A stretch of 64,000 nucleotides of DNA, from positions 434,001 through 498,000 of the forward strand of contig JAAVWC010000001.1 in NCBI GenBank assembly GCA_023910675.1, given 5' to 3'. The DNA comes from Gemmatimonas sp. (lineage in GTDB: Bacteria; Gemmatimonadota; Gemmatimonadetes; Gemmatimonadales; Gemmatimonadaceae). The notes below the pieces were generated by a model. The model did no database searches. It was not told where the DNA came from and saw only the letters and a list, made by a program, of their open reading frames with translations. The translations under genes were made by a program, and so were the position numbers. Shown here piece after piece: positions 15,316 to 23,059 of the stretch (positions are counted from its first letter, which is position 1; each line of letters starts with the position of its first letter).

Positions 15316-16239
15316 TCACGGGCGCCCCAGAAACGCGAGAACGGCTCGATTGAATGCCGCTTCCGCCTCAAGATTGATCATGTGCCCGACTCCCGGGAAG
15401 TCGATTCGCCGCACCTGGGGGACATTCGCCGCAAGGGAATCCGCCATAGCGAGTAACATGGGTGTGTCACGGTTCCCCACCAACAGCATTACCGGTATCC
15501 GCAGCTGCCCAAGGCGGTTCGCGGCCGGCGGAGAGACTTCCCGCTCAAGATCTTGATCGCGGGCCCGTTGCATCAGATGACTCGCATTGTCGGTAACGAT
15601 CTCTCGAAGCCGTGCACTGGCCTCTGGTGTGCGCAGCGCCGTACGGATGTAGTCGCTCTCGAGCCAGGCTAGCGCGAGCCCAATTGAGTCGTGGCGCGCG
15701 AACGCCGCGCGACCAGCGGCGAGCCACAAGGTATCTGCGTCGTCGGGCCAAGTTCCGCCGCTGACCGAAGGTGCCGCCAGCACCAAACGGTTTACCATGT
15801 CCGGATAGGCCAAGGCGAAGTCGATAGCGATTCCGCCACCCATGGACAGGCCGACAAGAGTCGCGCGGGAGATCCGATGCGCGCGCAGCAGTGCCGCGAG
15901 GTCGTCGGGCGCCCGAAAGGGGCGATCCGCCCGGCTTGATCGGCCGAAGCCGCGGGCATCGTAGCGGATGACCCGATAGTGGCGCCGCAGCGTGTCAAAC
16001 TGTGCATCCCACATCCGCCGATCGAGATTGCCGCCATGGATCAGAATGACGGGGGCACCTGTGCCGGTCGCTTCCCAGTACAGCGATCCACCGTCCACAG
16101 CGACTCGACCGGTATCGACGGCGAAGGTCGATCGTAATCCGGCATCGCTGGGCGCCTCGGCGCGGCATGCGCCAAGCAACAGAGGGGCGAATGCGACTGA
16201 GCGTATTCGCGCGCGATGGACGCGTGAGAGAAGGGGCAT
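15316..16239 (-). CDS. Secreted alpha/beta-hydrolase lipoprotein
   Basis: 307 residues from the ATG at 16237-16239; a TTG 9 bases earlier is also possible. The N-terminus is a lipoprotein signal with lipobox LLGAC. Hydrolase motifs: oxyanion loop VILIHGGNLDRRMWD, nucleophile elbow GLSMGGG, acid in LVGNRDTPML, catalytic His in GVGHMINLE. It probably hydrolyses a small ester or related bond at the outer face of the membrane; the substrate is unknown. Cassette bounded by attC 8 upstream and attC 7 downstream. Confidence 0.88.
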   Translation of the reverse strand: MPLLSRVHRARIRSVAFAPLLLGACRAEAPSDAGLRSTFAVDTGRVAVDGGSLYWEATGTGAPVILIHGGNLDRRMWDAQFDTLRRHYRVIRYDARGFGRSSRADRPFRAPDDLAALLRAHRISRATLVGLSMGGGIAIDFALAYPDMVNRLVLAAPSVSGGTWPDDADTLWLAAGRAAFARHDSIGLALAWLESDYIRTALRTPEASARLREIVTDNASHLMQRARDQDLEREVSPPAANRLGQLRIPVMLLVGNRDTPMLLAMADSLAANVPQVRRIDFPGVGHMINLEAEAAFNRAVLAFLGRP

Positions 16240-16256
16240 CGATCTCAAAGAATGTC

Positions 16257-16381
16257 GCTTAACGCCTTACGTTCTGCTGCAGCGCATCAAATAAAGTGCG
16301 GCCGGACGGGCGACGTGCGCCAGCACGGCGACCGCCTGCCGCACACCGCATGGCGCTGTCAGCAGCAACGTTTCGTTAGAC
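16257..16381 (-). repeat. attC site 8 (parE-like cassette)
   Basis: Cores GCTTAAC (16257-16263) and GTTAGAC (16375-16381). This is the first of five nearly identical 125-bp attC sites (sites 8, 9, 14, 15, 16) with arms CGTTCTGCTGCAGCGC and GTCAGCAGCAACGTTTC and the internal repeat GACGTGCGCCAG/ACGGCGACC. Confidence 0.88.
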
Positions 16382-16382
16382 C

Positions 16383-16679
16383 TCAGCGCCGCGACTGCCA
16401 ACGGCGTGGATGACGGCGGCTGTGAATGACCGCAATCACCGATATTCCTCGAGTAGTGCCCACGAAGTACACCACGTACGGGAATCGGCGAAGCGGCACC
16501 AGGCGAATATCGTCGACCGCGATCGCATACTGCTCAGGTGCGCGCTGAATCGAGGTGAATGCGACCGAGACGGCCCGTAGGAATTCATGTCCGAGTCCGA
16601 CACTTCGCGCTTCGTACCACTGAAACGCCTCCGCCATTTCTGCGCGCGCCTCGCGTCGAACGAACAAGCGCGGCGTCAC
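16383..16679 (-). CDS. ParE/RelE-family toxin
   Basis: 98 residues with the ParE/RelE plasmid-stabilisation fold: RREARAEMAEAFQWYEARSV, GLGHEFLRAVSVAFTSIQRA and RFPYVVYFVGTTRGISVIAV, with a basic tail HSRRHPRRWQSRR. Members act on gyrase (ParE) or translating mRNA (RelE); which one cannot be told here. It follows its antitoxin with a 4-base overlap. Confidence 0.88.
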   Translation of the reverse strand: MTPRLFVRREARAEMAEAFQWYEARSVGLGHEFLRAVSVAFTSIQRAPEQYAIAVDDIRLVPLRRFPYVVYFVGTTRGISVIAVIHSRRHPRRWQSRR

Positions 16680-16891
16680 GCGCCGCGCTTACCGATCTCT
16701 TTCACGACCAGGTCCCACGGCTCGCCCGGATCCCCGTCAGCCTCAAGCGCAGCGCGGCGGCGGCGTAGCTCGTCGAGGACGGGCTCAGTCGGCTGCTGCT
16801 CCGAAACGGGCAGGCTGTCCCAGAGCTGCTCCGCGAGCTCGATACGCTCGTCGGGCGTCAGGTGACTGAAATCTAGAATCGGCGAGGACAT
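16676..16891 (-). CDS. Addiction-module antitoxin (short 'putative addiction module component' family)
   Basis: 71 residues: FSHLTPDERIELAEQLWDSL, then a linker and DELRRRRAALEADGDPGEPW. The pattern LSxxERxxLAExLWDSL...DPGEPW is that of the short addiction-module component proteins that pair with ParE/RelE toxins. It lies upstream of the toxin, and both lie between attC 9 and attC 8. Confidence 0.88.
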   Translation of the reverse strand: MSSPILDFSHLTPDERIELAEQLWDSLPVSEQQPTEPVLDELRRRRAALEADGDPGEPWDLVVKEIGKRGA

Positions 16892-16940
16892 ACTTGGAAG
16901 GTGTCGCAGGACTGGCCGGCGGACAAGACCGTCCTTGGAG

Positions 16941-17065
16941 GTCTAACGCCTTACGTTCTGCTGCAGCGCATCAACTAAAGTGCGGCCGGACGGGCGACGT
17001 GCGCCAGAACGGCGACCGCCTGCCGCACACCGCTTCGCGCTGACAGCAGCAACGTTTCGTTAGGT
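16941..17065 (-). repeat. attC site 9
   Basis: Cores GTCTAAC (16941-16947) and GTTAGGT (17059-17065). The sequence is nearly the same as attC 8 although the adjacent genes are unrelated. The following gene's stop lies in the right core. Confidence 0.88.
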
Positions 17066-17611
17066 GCCCGGCTCGGGGGCGAACTTCGTTCCGACTGGGC
17101 GTGTGCACCCCGCGAGATTGACAGCATCATGCTTCTCGAGCCACTCGGCAAACGCGTAGTACTGGAGCTCAGTCGTTGCGACGTGTAGCACCACATACGC
17201 GAGTCGATCTGGAAACTCCGGATTCTCTATGGGTACAAACCCGCTCCCGTACACGATCCAGTTCTCGACGGCCGCCTCCGCCGCCAGTTGTGACAGATCC
17301 GAATCGGTCGAGCCGAGCGGGAGGCGGATCAGCACGGCCGGACCGCACGGGACCGTCGGATAGTCAAACGAACCGAGTGGCCGATACGGAGAGGTCCACG
17401 TTTCTTCATCGGCGAGATCCCAGTGCTTTGGAATGTCGGGATAGACATCCCGCCAAGTGGCACCGACGGGCAGCGCGCTCACATGCGCTAAGAATTCCCC
17501 GACTACTTCCTCACTGCCGGACGCCAGTACACCATATGGTGAACTCTCTTCGTCTAGTCCGATCCGACGAAGCTCATGACGAAACCTCTCGACGAAAGAA
17601 GCAGTGTCCAT
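17060..17611 (-). CDS. Hypothetical cassette protein
   Basis: 183 residues, no family recognised. N-terminus MDTASFVERFRHELRRIGLD; middle FLAHVSALPVGATWRDVYPD, then SFDYPTVPCGPAVLIRLPLG; C-terminus LQYYAFAEWLEKHDAVNLAG. Soluble-looking with no signal peptide or membrane segment. The acidic, Trp- and Pro-containing composition is typical of orphan cassette proteins. The stop overlaps attC 9. An IS630 element inserted 11 bases upstream of its ATG, so it has probably lost its original promoter. Confidence 0.75.
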   Translation of the reverse strand: MDTASFVERFRHELRRIGLDEESSPYGVLASGSEEVVGEFLAHVSALPVGATWRDVYPDIPKHWDLADEETWTSPYRPLGSFDYPTVPCGPAVLIRLPLGSTDSDLSQLAAEAAVENWIVYGSGFVPIENPEFPDRLAYVVLHVATTELQYYAFAEWLEKHDAVNLAGCTRPVGTKFAPEPGT

Positions 17612-17620
17612 GTTACTCCA

Positions 17621-18679
17621 CTAGTGGGGCGTAGTTGATTTTCGTGTAGCAGGCATGCGACGGGTGACGTCGCGGTACCGCCACACAAACGGCTGGCAGG
17701 TTTCGTTGTGGAGCTTGATGTACCGAAGGAGCTTGCGCGTGAGATCCGTCGTCGAGGTGAAGATGCCGCGTGCAATGCAGTCGCGTTCGATGCGCGCGAA
17801 CCAACGCTCCACCTGATTGAGCCAGCTACTATAGGTCGGGGTGTAGTGCATCGTGACGCGCGGATGCGCCGCGAGCCAGTCTTTCACCGCCTGGGTCTTG
17901 TGCGCGGACAGGTTGTCGACGACAAAGTGGACGGCCTTCCCGCGCGGCGCGGAGCGGGTGACCGTGTCGAGGAAGTCGACGAATTCCGCGCTGGTGTGCC
18001 GCACGGCGACCTTGCCCTGCACGTGCCCGGTGCCCACGTCGAGCGCCGCGTAGAGGGAGCGCGTCCCGTGCCGGACGTACTCGAACCCGTGGGTCTCGGC
18101 CCGCCCGGGGCGCAGCGGCAACACCGGATCCGTGCGATTCAGCGCTTGGATGGCGGTCTTCTCATCGACGCAGAACACCACCGCATTCGTGGGCGGCGCG
18201 ATGTACAGGCCAATAATGTCCGCCGCTTTCGTCTCGAATTCCGGATCGGGACTGCCCTGGTATCGTTCCAAGCGATGCGGCTTGAGGCCGTGCAGCTTCC
18301 ACACCTTCGTGACGGTCGTGTGCGCCACGCCGAGCTTGGCCGCGAGCCGCCGGCTCGACCAATGGGTGAGGGGCGCGGGGGGCTTCGTCTGCAGGGTCAG
18401 CCGCACGATCTTCGCCTCCAGCGCCGCGCTCATGCCATGCCCGCGGCCCGCGCGCGGCGCGTCGGCCATGGCGAGGACGCCGCCCTCGAGGAAGCGGCGC
18501 TTCCAGATCGCGATAAAGCGATCCGTACACCCCGCGCGCGCCGCGATGGTGGCGTAGGTGTCCCCGTCGGCCAGCGCCAGCACCACGCGCACCCGCTTGG
18601 CGATGGCTTGGCTCAGCGTCGTCTGTCGCAGGAGCTGCTCGAGCGTGCGACGGTCATCGGGGGTAAGCACGAGATGCAT
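17621..18679 (-). CDS. IS630-family transposase
   Basis: 352 residues from MHLVLTPDDRRTLEQLLRQT. Two helix-turn-helix regions (e.g. DTYATIAARAGCTDRFIAIW and SSRRLAAKLGVAHTTVTKVW) are followed by the DDE core: AVVFCVDEKTAIQAL, VHFVVDNLSAHKT, SSWLNQVERWFARIE. The stop codon TAG is supplied by the target TA at the left end. No frameshift is seen. Confidence 0.93.
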   Translation of the reverse strand: MHLVLTPDDRRTLEQLLRQTTLSQAIAKRVRVVLALADGDTYATIAARAGCTDRFIAIWKRRFLEGGVLAMADAPRAGRGHGMSAALEAKIVRLTLQTKPPAPLTHWSSRRLAAKLGVAHTTVTKVWKLHGLKPHRLERYQGSPDPEFETKAADIIGLYIAPPTNAVVFCVDEKTAIQALNRTDPVLPLRPGRAETHGFEYVRHGTRSLYAALDVGTGHVQGKVAVRHTSAEFVDFLDTVTRSAPRGKAVHFVVDNLSAHKTQAVKDWLAAHPRVTMHYTPTYSSWLNQVERWFARIERDCIARGIFTSTTDLTRKLLRYIKLHNETCQPFVWRYRDVTRRMPATRKSTTPH

Positions 18680-18747
18680 GGCAGGAGTAAACATACGCCA
18701 TCCGGCTGCAATTCTCGTGCTATCCACATTTCAACTACGCCCCACTA
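17622..18747 (-). mobile_element. IS630-family insertion sequence
   Basis: About 1.12 kb flanked by TA dinucleotides at 17622-17623 and 18746-18747, the expected IS630/mariner target duplication. Ends GTGGGGCGTAGTTGA and TCAACTACGCCCCAC are perfect inverted repeats. It sits between the hypothetical cassette gene and attC 10. Apparently intact. Confidence 0.92.
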
Positions 18748-18759
18748 GAAGCGTTGCAC

Positions 18760-18899
18760 ACCTAACGCTCGCGTTCTGCAGCAAACGCCCGCACGAATGC
18801 AAGCGGGGCGTTCGCACCTGCCTTTGACGCAATCGTGAACGCCCCGCGGTCGCCACACCACTCTCGCCAGCGTTTGGCTGCAGCAACGCAAGGTTAGGA
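18760..18899 (-). repeat. attC site 10 (HNH cassette)
   Basis: Cores ACCTAAC (18760-18766) and GTTAGGA (18893-18899). Arms GCGTTCTGCAGCAAACGC and GCGTTTGGCTGCAGCAACGC pair well. An additional internal palindrome (GCGGGGCGTTC/GAACGCCCCGC) makes it the longest attC here, 140 bp. Confidence 0.85.
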
Positions 18900-18953
18900 A
18901 GCAGTACCCGCGCGCGGATTATGGACGCATGACTGCACTGGAATTGAGCCTAG

Positions 18954-20304
18954 CAGGGTGATGAAAAAGTGGCGGATGGACGTGACTTTTTGCGTCCCGC
19001 TGACGTGTTCAGCGATTATTGCGCGTGAATTTCGTGCGGGGGGCAATGCCCACGTGCTCGGCGGCCCCGCTTTGGCCGGCATCCGGCGGCCGCCGGGGCC
19101 CGCGTCGCGCGTCACGCACCCGCAGGCCGACGGATCAGCGTGCGGATCCGCACGAGATTGTACGCGGCGTGTACGAAGCGAAACACGAAGTCGACGCGGC
19201 GTTGGCCGCGGTGATGCAGTTTGCGCAGCCCGCCGACCACTTTGCCCCAGCCGAAGCTCTCCTCCACCAGCTTCCGCTTTTGTTGACTGATCGCGTAGCC
19301 GTCGTGCCGCGTGGTGCGGTCATCCACGGCGCTGCGCGGTTTGCGGGCGTGAAGGTTCTGCGCCACGTGCGGCGTGGCGCCGGCGGCGCGCACGCCCTCC
19401 ACAAAGGCCGGGGAGTCGTAGCCTTTGTCCGCGCCGAGCGTGCGCCGCCGGGCCCGGGGCTCCAACGTCGTCAGCATCTCCAACGCCGCGTCGCGCTCAC
19501 TCTCGTAGCCTGGCGCGCGCACATCCGTGGCGACGATCAGCCCGTGCCGATTGTCCATCAACACACTGCCGAGATAGCCCACGATGGACGCGGTGCCACT
19601 ACTCTTCCGCGCCAACCGCGCGTCGGGGTCCGTCGTCGACTGGTGTGTCTCGTTCGTGCGCCGCTGCTGCCGGAAGTTGACGGTCGGATTCTTGGGATCG
19701 CCATCGTCGCGCGGCGTCCGGGCGGCGGGATCCTTCGGTTGCACACTCTTCTGACTGGCCCACGCGTCGAGCAGCGTCCCATCGACGGTGAAGTGCTCAT
19801 GCGAGAGCAGGCCATGCGACTCGGCGACCCGCAACACTTCCTGCAAAAACGCGTCGGCAATCCCGCCGTCCATCAAGCGCTCGCGATTCTTGCTGAAGAC
19901 CGTCGGCACCCAGATGGGATCATCCGGATTGAGGCCGACGAACCAGCGGAACAGGAGATTGTAGTCGAGCTGCTCCATCAACTGGCGCTCGCTGCGGATC
20001 GTGTACAGGGCCTGCAAGAGCAGCGCGCGCAGGAGGCGCTCGGGCGGAATCGACGGGCGGCCCATGGCCGAATACAGATCCGCAAAGCGCGGGGAGAGCG
20101 CCCGCAGGATCGGCTGCACCAGCGCGTGCATCGCGCGCAGCGGATGATCGGCCGGGATCCGGTCCTCAATGGACACGTAGCTGAACATCGTCGACTGCGG
20201 CTGATCGGCACCACGCATCGGAAACGCCTCGGGAAAGAGTCGCGCCCAGTATACAACACGGCGCGCCATACGCCAGGTTTTTACGGCGACTTTTTCATCA
20301 CCCT
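18954..20304 (-). mobile_element. IS5-family insertion sequence
   Basis: About 1.35 kb with inverted ends CAGGGTGATGAAAAAGT and, at the right, ACTTTTTCATCACCCTG. Both sides carry CTAG (18950-18953 and 20305-20308), the target duplication. The insertion lies exactly at the TAG stop codon of the HNH gene, whose coding frame is left intact. Confidence 0.93.
19112..20218 (-). CDS. IS5-family transposase
   Basis: About 368 residues if translation starts at MRGADQPQSTMFSYVSIEDR; an earlier in-frame start adds 17. N-terminal DUF772-like region (RPSIPPERLLRALLLQALY, RQLMEQLDYNLLFRWFVGL). DDE-type core: HFTVDGTLLDAW, RTLGADKGYDSPAFVEG, KLVEESFGWGK. Apparently intact. Confidence 0.92.
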   Translation of the reverse strand: MRGADQPQSTMFSYVSIEDRIPADHPLRAMHALVQPILRALSPRFADLYSAMGRPSIPPERLLRALLLQALYTIRSERQLMEQLDYNLLFRWFVGLNPDDPIWVPTVFSKNRERLMDGGIADAFLQEVLRVAESHGLLSHEHFTVDGTLLDAWASQKSVQPKDPAARTPRDDGDPKNPTVNFRQQRRTNETHQSTTDPDARLARKSSGTASIVGYLGSVLMDNRHGLIVATDVRAPGYESERDAALEMLTTLEPRARRRTLGADKGYDSPAFVEGVRAAGATPHVAQNLHARKPRSAVDDRTTRHDGYAISQQKRKLVEESFGWGKVVGGLRKLHHRGQRRVDFVFRFVHAAYNLVRIRTLIRRPAGA

Positions 20305-20305
20305 G

Positions 20306-21499
20306 CTAGAAATCCCGGTCGATCTCTTGCAACTGCTCGTCAGCTAAGACCCACCCAGGCGTGTCGCTCGCACTCTCCCCTATCCGAACCCACCCTTCCG
20401 CAATTGGCCTTCTTGTTTGTTTGAGCGGTGACTGTGGATCGCTCCATGTCACGTCCGTATCAAACACCAAACCCTGCCACCTCACAAACCCTGTGCCCTC
20501 CGCACGGTACTGCAAGTATTCCAGCCTGTCACCCCTTGTGAGTTGGATCGACGCGGACTCGCCACCATCGTGGTAGTAGTTTGCATTTGAGATGTAGTCC
20601 GTCGCGCCGAGTACTCGCCCGTGGACTACACAATCTGAAACCGCAACCACCTCCCCTGGCCGGAGCGTGCGATATCTGAATCCTTGAAAGTCAATCGGAG
20701 CGCCTAGTGGAAGTGGAAGTTCGCCAACTATGGGTGATTCCGAACTCGGTCGCGCGTGAAGAAGTAGTGGTGAAGTCTTTACGACGAACTTCGGACGACC
20801 CTCCTCAGGCCAGAACTCGGATTCAAAGAGACGCAATGATGGCTGCCTGAACACCTCTGCCCCTCTCGGGACCTTTCGAAAGGTCCCGGCGAAGCTCACG
20901 TGGTGCCCAAGCGACGCGCGATTCCCTTCCTCTATCGCCATCACGCCATCAGCAGTCGGTTTGAGCACAAGCGTGTAGCCGGAGCTCTCCACTACGAGCA
21001 GATCAGCTTGTACTCGTGCCTCGGCGTCGATTTCGCCAGTATTTGGGCCGGACGGACGGAGTGTCCCCCAAAAGGCGAGACCGCGCACTGCATACCTTTC
21101 GGCGTCGATGCGTTCAATGCTGAGTTCAGCAGAAGCATTCTCGTTCTCCCACCGGTACACGCCTTGCCATGTCGCGCGCGGAGCGGATTCCGGAGTTAGT
21201 GAGATCGGAGCCTCACGAGCAGCCAACAGCGCCTCCGCGAGCTCCGCCCTAAACACTTTGACCTCTCCAATCGTCAGTCCCTTGCTCTGCCTCGTCGAAC
21301 TATCGTACTGATCGTGATGATTGAGGCAAAGAAAGGCGAGATTGTCAATTGCATTGTTTCCGCTGTTATGATCGAGATGTGCTATCTGTCCACTCTTTAC
21401 CGAGTAGTCTCGATCTATCCCGAAACAAATGGCGCACCTACGCCTGCTGTCCAACAGGACCGCTGTTTCAGTTTTGCTTGGAATTCTCGCGCGGGCCAT
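20306..21499 (-). CDS. HNH-nuclease-domain cassette protein
   Basis: 397 residues. The N-terminus (about 1-75) is an HNH endonuclease module with zinc-type cysteines and the core residues: LDSRRRCAICFGIDRDY, QIAHLDHNSGNNAIDNLAFL, CLNHHDQYD. The remaining 320 residues are beta-rich without a confident family. A segment near residue 245 (LLLHARPSSESPIVGELPLP) resembles an SH3-like fold. HNH domains nick or cut DNA, so a role in DNA defence is conceivable but unproven. The IS5 element sits right at its stop codon; the 3' trailer and attC 10 are on the other side. Codon use is less GC-rich than the chromosome. Confidence 0.75.
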   Translation of the reverse strand: MARARIPSKTETAVLLDSRRRCAICFGIDRDYSVKSGQIAHLDHNSGNNAIDNLAFLCLNHHDQYDSSTRQSKGLTIGEVKVFRAELAEALLAAREAPISLTPESAPRATWQGVYRWENENASAELSIERIDAERYAVRGLAFWGTLRPSGPNTGEIDAEARVQADLLVVESSGYTLVLKPTADGVMAIEEGNRASLGHHVSFAGTFRKVPRGAEVFRQPSLRLFESEFWPEEGRPKFVVKTSPLLLHARPSSESPIVGELPLPLGAPIDFQGFRYRTLRPGEVVAVSDCVVHGRVLGATDYISNANYYHDGGESASIQLTRGDRLEYLQYRAEGTGFVRWQGLVFDTDVTWSDPQSPLKQTRRPIAEGWVRIGESASDTPGWVLADEQLQEIDRDF

Positions 21500-21532
21500 G
21501 CGCTCAAAACTGCATACGGATTTGCAGTTGCG

Positions 21533-21718
21533 CTACACGCGTGTCGTTGGTGAACGAGAAGTTCGTGTCACCTCGTTGGCCACTCGAATGAGATACTGCG
21601 CCGAATAGTGGTGGACTGTGGCCATTGCAGCCGCATGGGGATGCAAGCGTTGACTGAGACTTCCGGCGAAGTCCAGAAAGCGTACAAGCTTAGTCGCGAC
21701 GCCATTCGCAATCCCGAC
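21533..21718 (-). CDS. Possible small ORF ahead of the HNH gene
   Basis: Between attC 11 and the HNH start there are about 220 bases. One minus frame reads ANGVATKLVRFLDFAGSLSQ, then MATVHHYSAQYLIRVANEVT, and stops at 21533-21535, 34 bases before the HNH ATG. An internal ATG would give about 30 residues. It looks protein-like, but no proper start or family is visible. It could equally be an untranslated leader. Confidence 0.25.
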   Translation of the reverse strand, partial: VGIANGVATKLVRFLDFAGSLSQRLHPHAAAMATVHHYSAQYLIRVANEVTRTSRSPTTRV

Positions 21719-21722
21719 TGCT

Positions 21723-21817
21723 GCCTAACGCCCAAGGCTCTGCTGCGGCGCTGCCATAGAATTACGCGCGCAGCGCGTAGTCCGTAATGCGCCGTCTGCA
21801 GCAGCCCATCGTTAGCG
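21723..21817 (-). repeat. attC site 11 (distal cassette B copy)
   Basis: Cores GCCTAAC (21723-21729) and GTTAGCG (21811-21817). It is the same 95-bp site as sites 17-19, with arms GCTCTGCTGCGGCGCTG and CGTCTGCAGCAGCCCATC and the central hairpin ATTACGCGCGCAGCGCGTAGT. Confidence 0.9.
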
Positions 21818-22237
21818 AGCCATTTCCCGCTGTCGGCACGCCGCTTCAGCAACTGCGCGCACCTTCACAGGTTCGCAAAGGGGTGTCATGTGCGTCGGCC
21901 ACACTTGGCGCTAACGTGCCGTTGCGCTGAACCAAAGGCACACCATGGAAATTACCAGCAAGCTGTACGAGACCACGTACAAGCGTCTTCGGGAAAAGAT
22001 GGCGCCGACCGCCTGAAGCAGCATGGCTCCCGAAAGAAAGACCGAGCCGAGCGGCCGAAACGGCGGTTCACTCCCGAATACGGGGACCCCTCGCCATGAG
22101 AGCACGCTCGCAACGAAAAGCGCAGACGTTAAGAGCACGAAGCTTTGGTCAAGTCGCACCCATCGCGGGTCGTCGTATCGCCAGGCCATTTTATGCACAT
22201 CCTCGGAACAACAGAAGTTTTCGTTAGGACTCGCTAA
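21729..22237 (-). repeat. Cassette B, distal copy (509 bp)
   Basis: This segment matches the three tandem cassette B units at 34098-35624 as far as can be followed by eye, including attC, gene and leader. It lies 12 kb farther from intI. Its neighbours are the HNH cassette and the TlpA-like cassette. Confidence 0.9.
21911..22198 (-). CDS. Cassette B membrane protein (distal copy)
   Basis: 95 residues from a GTG (MHKMAWRYDDPRWVRLDQSF; an ATG two codons later is equally possible). Two to three membrane segments are evident: SFVLLTSALFVASVLSW, GSVFLSGAMLLQAVGAIF and YVVSYSLLVISMVCLWF. No known domain. The gene lies between attC 12 (its cassette's 5' side) and attC 11, with 93 untranslated bases before attC. 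The same gene occurs three more times near intI. Confidence 0.75.
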   Translation of the reverse strand: MHKMAWRYDDPRWVRLDQSFVLLTSALFVASVLSWRGVPVFGSEPPFRPLGSVFLSGAMLLQAVGAIFSRRRLYVVSYSLLVISMVCLWFSATAR

Positions 22238-22327
22238 CGCTGGCTTCTGCAGCGGACACTCCAAATCGATGCGGTCGCGCAGCGGTCGCTTCCATACCGT
22301 GGCCGTCAGCAGCAAGCACCGTTAGAG
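22232..22327 (-). repeat. attC site 12 (TlpA-like cassette)
   Basis: Cores CGCTAAC (22232-22238) and GTTAGAG (22321-22327). Arms GCTTCTGCAGCGGACACTC and GCCGTCAGCAGCAAGCACC, central CAAATCGATGCGG. Length 96 bp. Confidence 0.85.
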
Positions 22328-22343
22328 CGCGGTGCGCCGATCT

Positions 22344-22913
22344 TCACTGCGAAACACTTAGGCTGTCCAGCACTGATCGCAAACGCTGGAGACGAACCTT
22401 CGCATCCTGTTCGATGCCGAGCTGTCGCCATGCCACCTCACCCTTTCGGTTGAGCACAAGGAACGTTGGCAGCCCAAATGCCTTTCTCCACGGCAACACT
22501 GACTGATCATGGGTAAAGGTGTCACGTAGCGAGCCAGAAGCGAGAGCGACCGGCACCGTCACGCCCGCCTGCTCAAAAACTGTCGAGACAGCGGTAGAGT
22601 CGTTGTCCTCCGCAAGGATCATGACGCGTGCCCCTTTCCCGGCGTATTCGGAATGCAGCGCACCGACTGTCTCGAGGGCAAGTCGCGAGGCGGAACAGGT
22701 CGTCGACCACAGCACAATCACGGTGGGCGCTCCGCGTACACTTTCCGGATTTACTACGCTACCGTCGAAAGCACGATACTGAAAGAAGGGGACGGGATCG
22801 CCGATAGCGGGTAACACGTCATACATGTCCACGAGGGCAGGACGGCACGACGCGGCGGAAAACGCCAGCGCGATAAGCGCGACTTTCGCGAGCGAGTTAG
22901 CGACAGATGACAT
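22344..22913 (-). CDS. TlpA/redoxin-like lipoprotein
   Basis: 189 residues. Lipoprotein signal with lipobox FSAASC. Thioredoxin-like fold: ALPAIGDPVPFFQYRAFDGS-type redoxin start, then TVIVLWSTTCSASRLALETV, RKAFGLPTFLVLNRKGEVAW with the cis-Pro. The usual C-x-x-C is C-S-A-S, so the resolving cysteine is missing. It could be a monothiol or peroxiredoxin-like protein rather than a disulfide reductase. Probably anchored to the outer or inner membrane facing the periplasm. Cassette bounded by attC 13 and attC 12. Confidence 0.8.
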   Translation of the reverse strand: MSSVANSLAKVALIALAFSAASCRPALVDMYDVLPAIGDPVPFFQYRAFDGSVVNPESVRGAPTVIVLWSTTCSASRLALETVGALHSEYAGKGARVMILAEDNDSTAVSTVFEQAGVTVPVALASGSLRDTFTHDQSVLPWRKAFGLPTFLVLNRKGEVAWRQLGIEQDAKVRLQRLRSVLDSLSVSQ

Positions 22914-22967
22914 AAATGAATCGACTTAGACGTTTGCTATTGACGGCGCGCGACTGCGAGTTCAGCG

Positions 22968-23059
22968 ATCTAACGCCAGCTTCTGTTGCGAGCGGACCGC
23001 CCGATGCTTCACCCTGCGCGGATGGTCGGTCCGCTCGGCAACAGCAAGCACCGTTAGGC
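22968..23059 (-). repeat. attC site 13
   Basis: Cores ATCTAAC (22968-22974) and GTTAGGC (23053-23059). Arms GCTTCTGTTGCGAGCGGACC and GGTCCGCTCGGCAACAGC are strongly complementary. The gene that should precede this attC is gone, replaced by an IS91-type element that begins at or near the right core. Confidence 0.88.
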
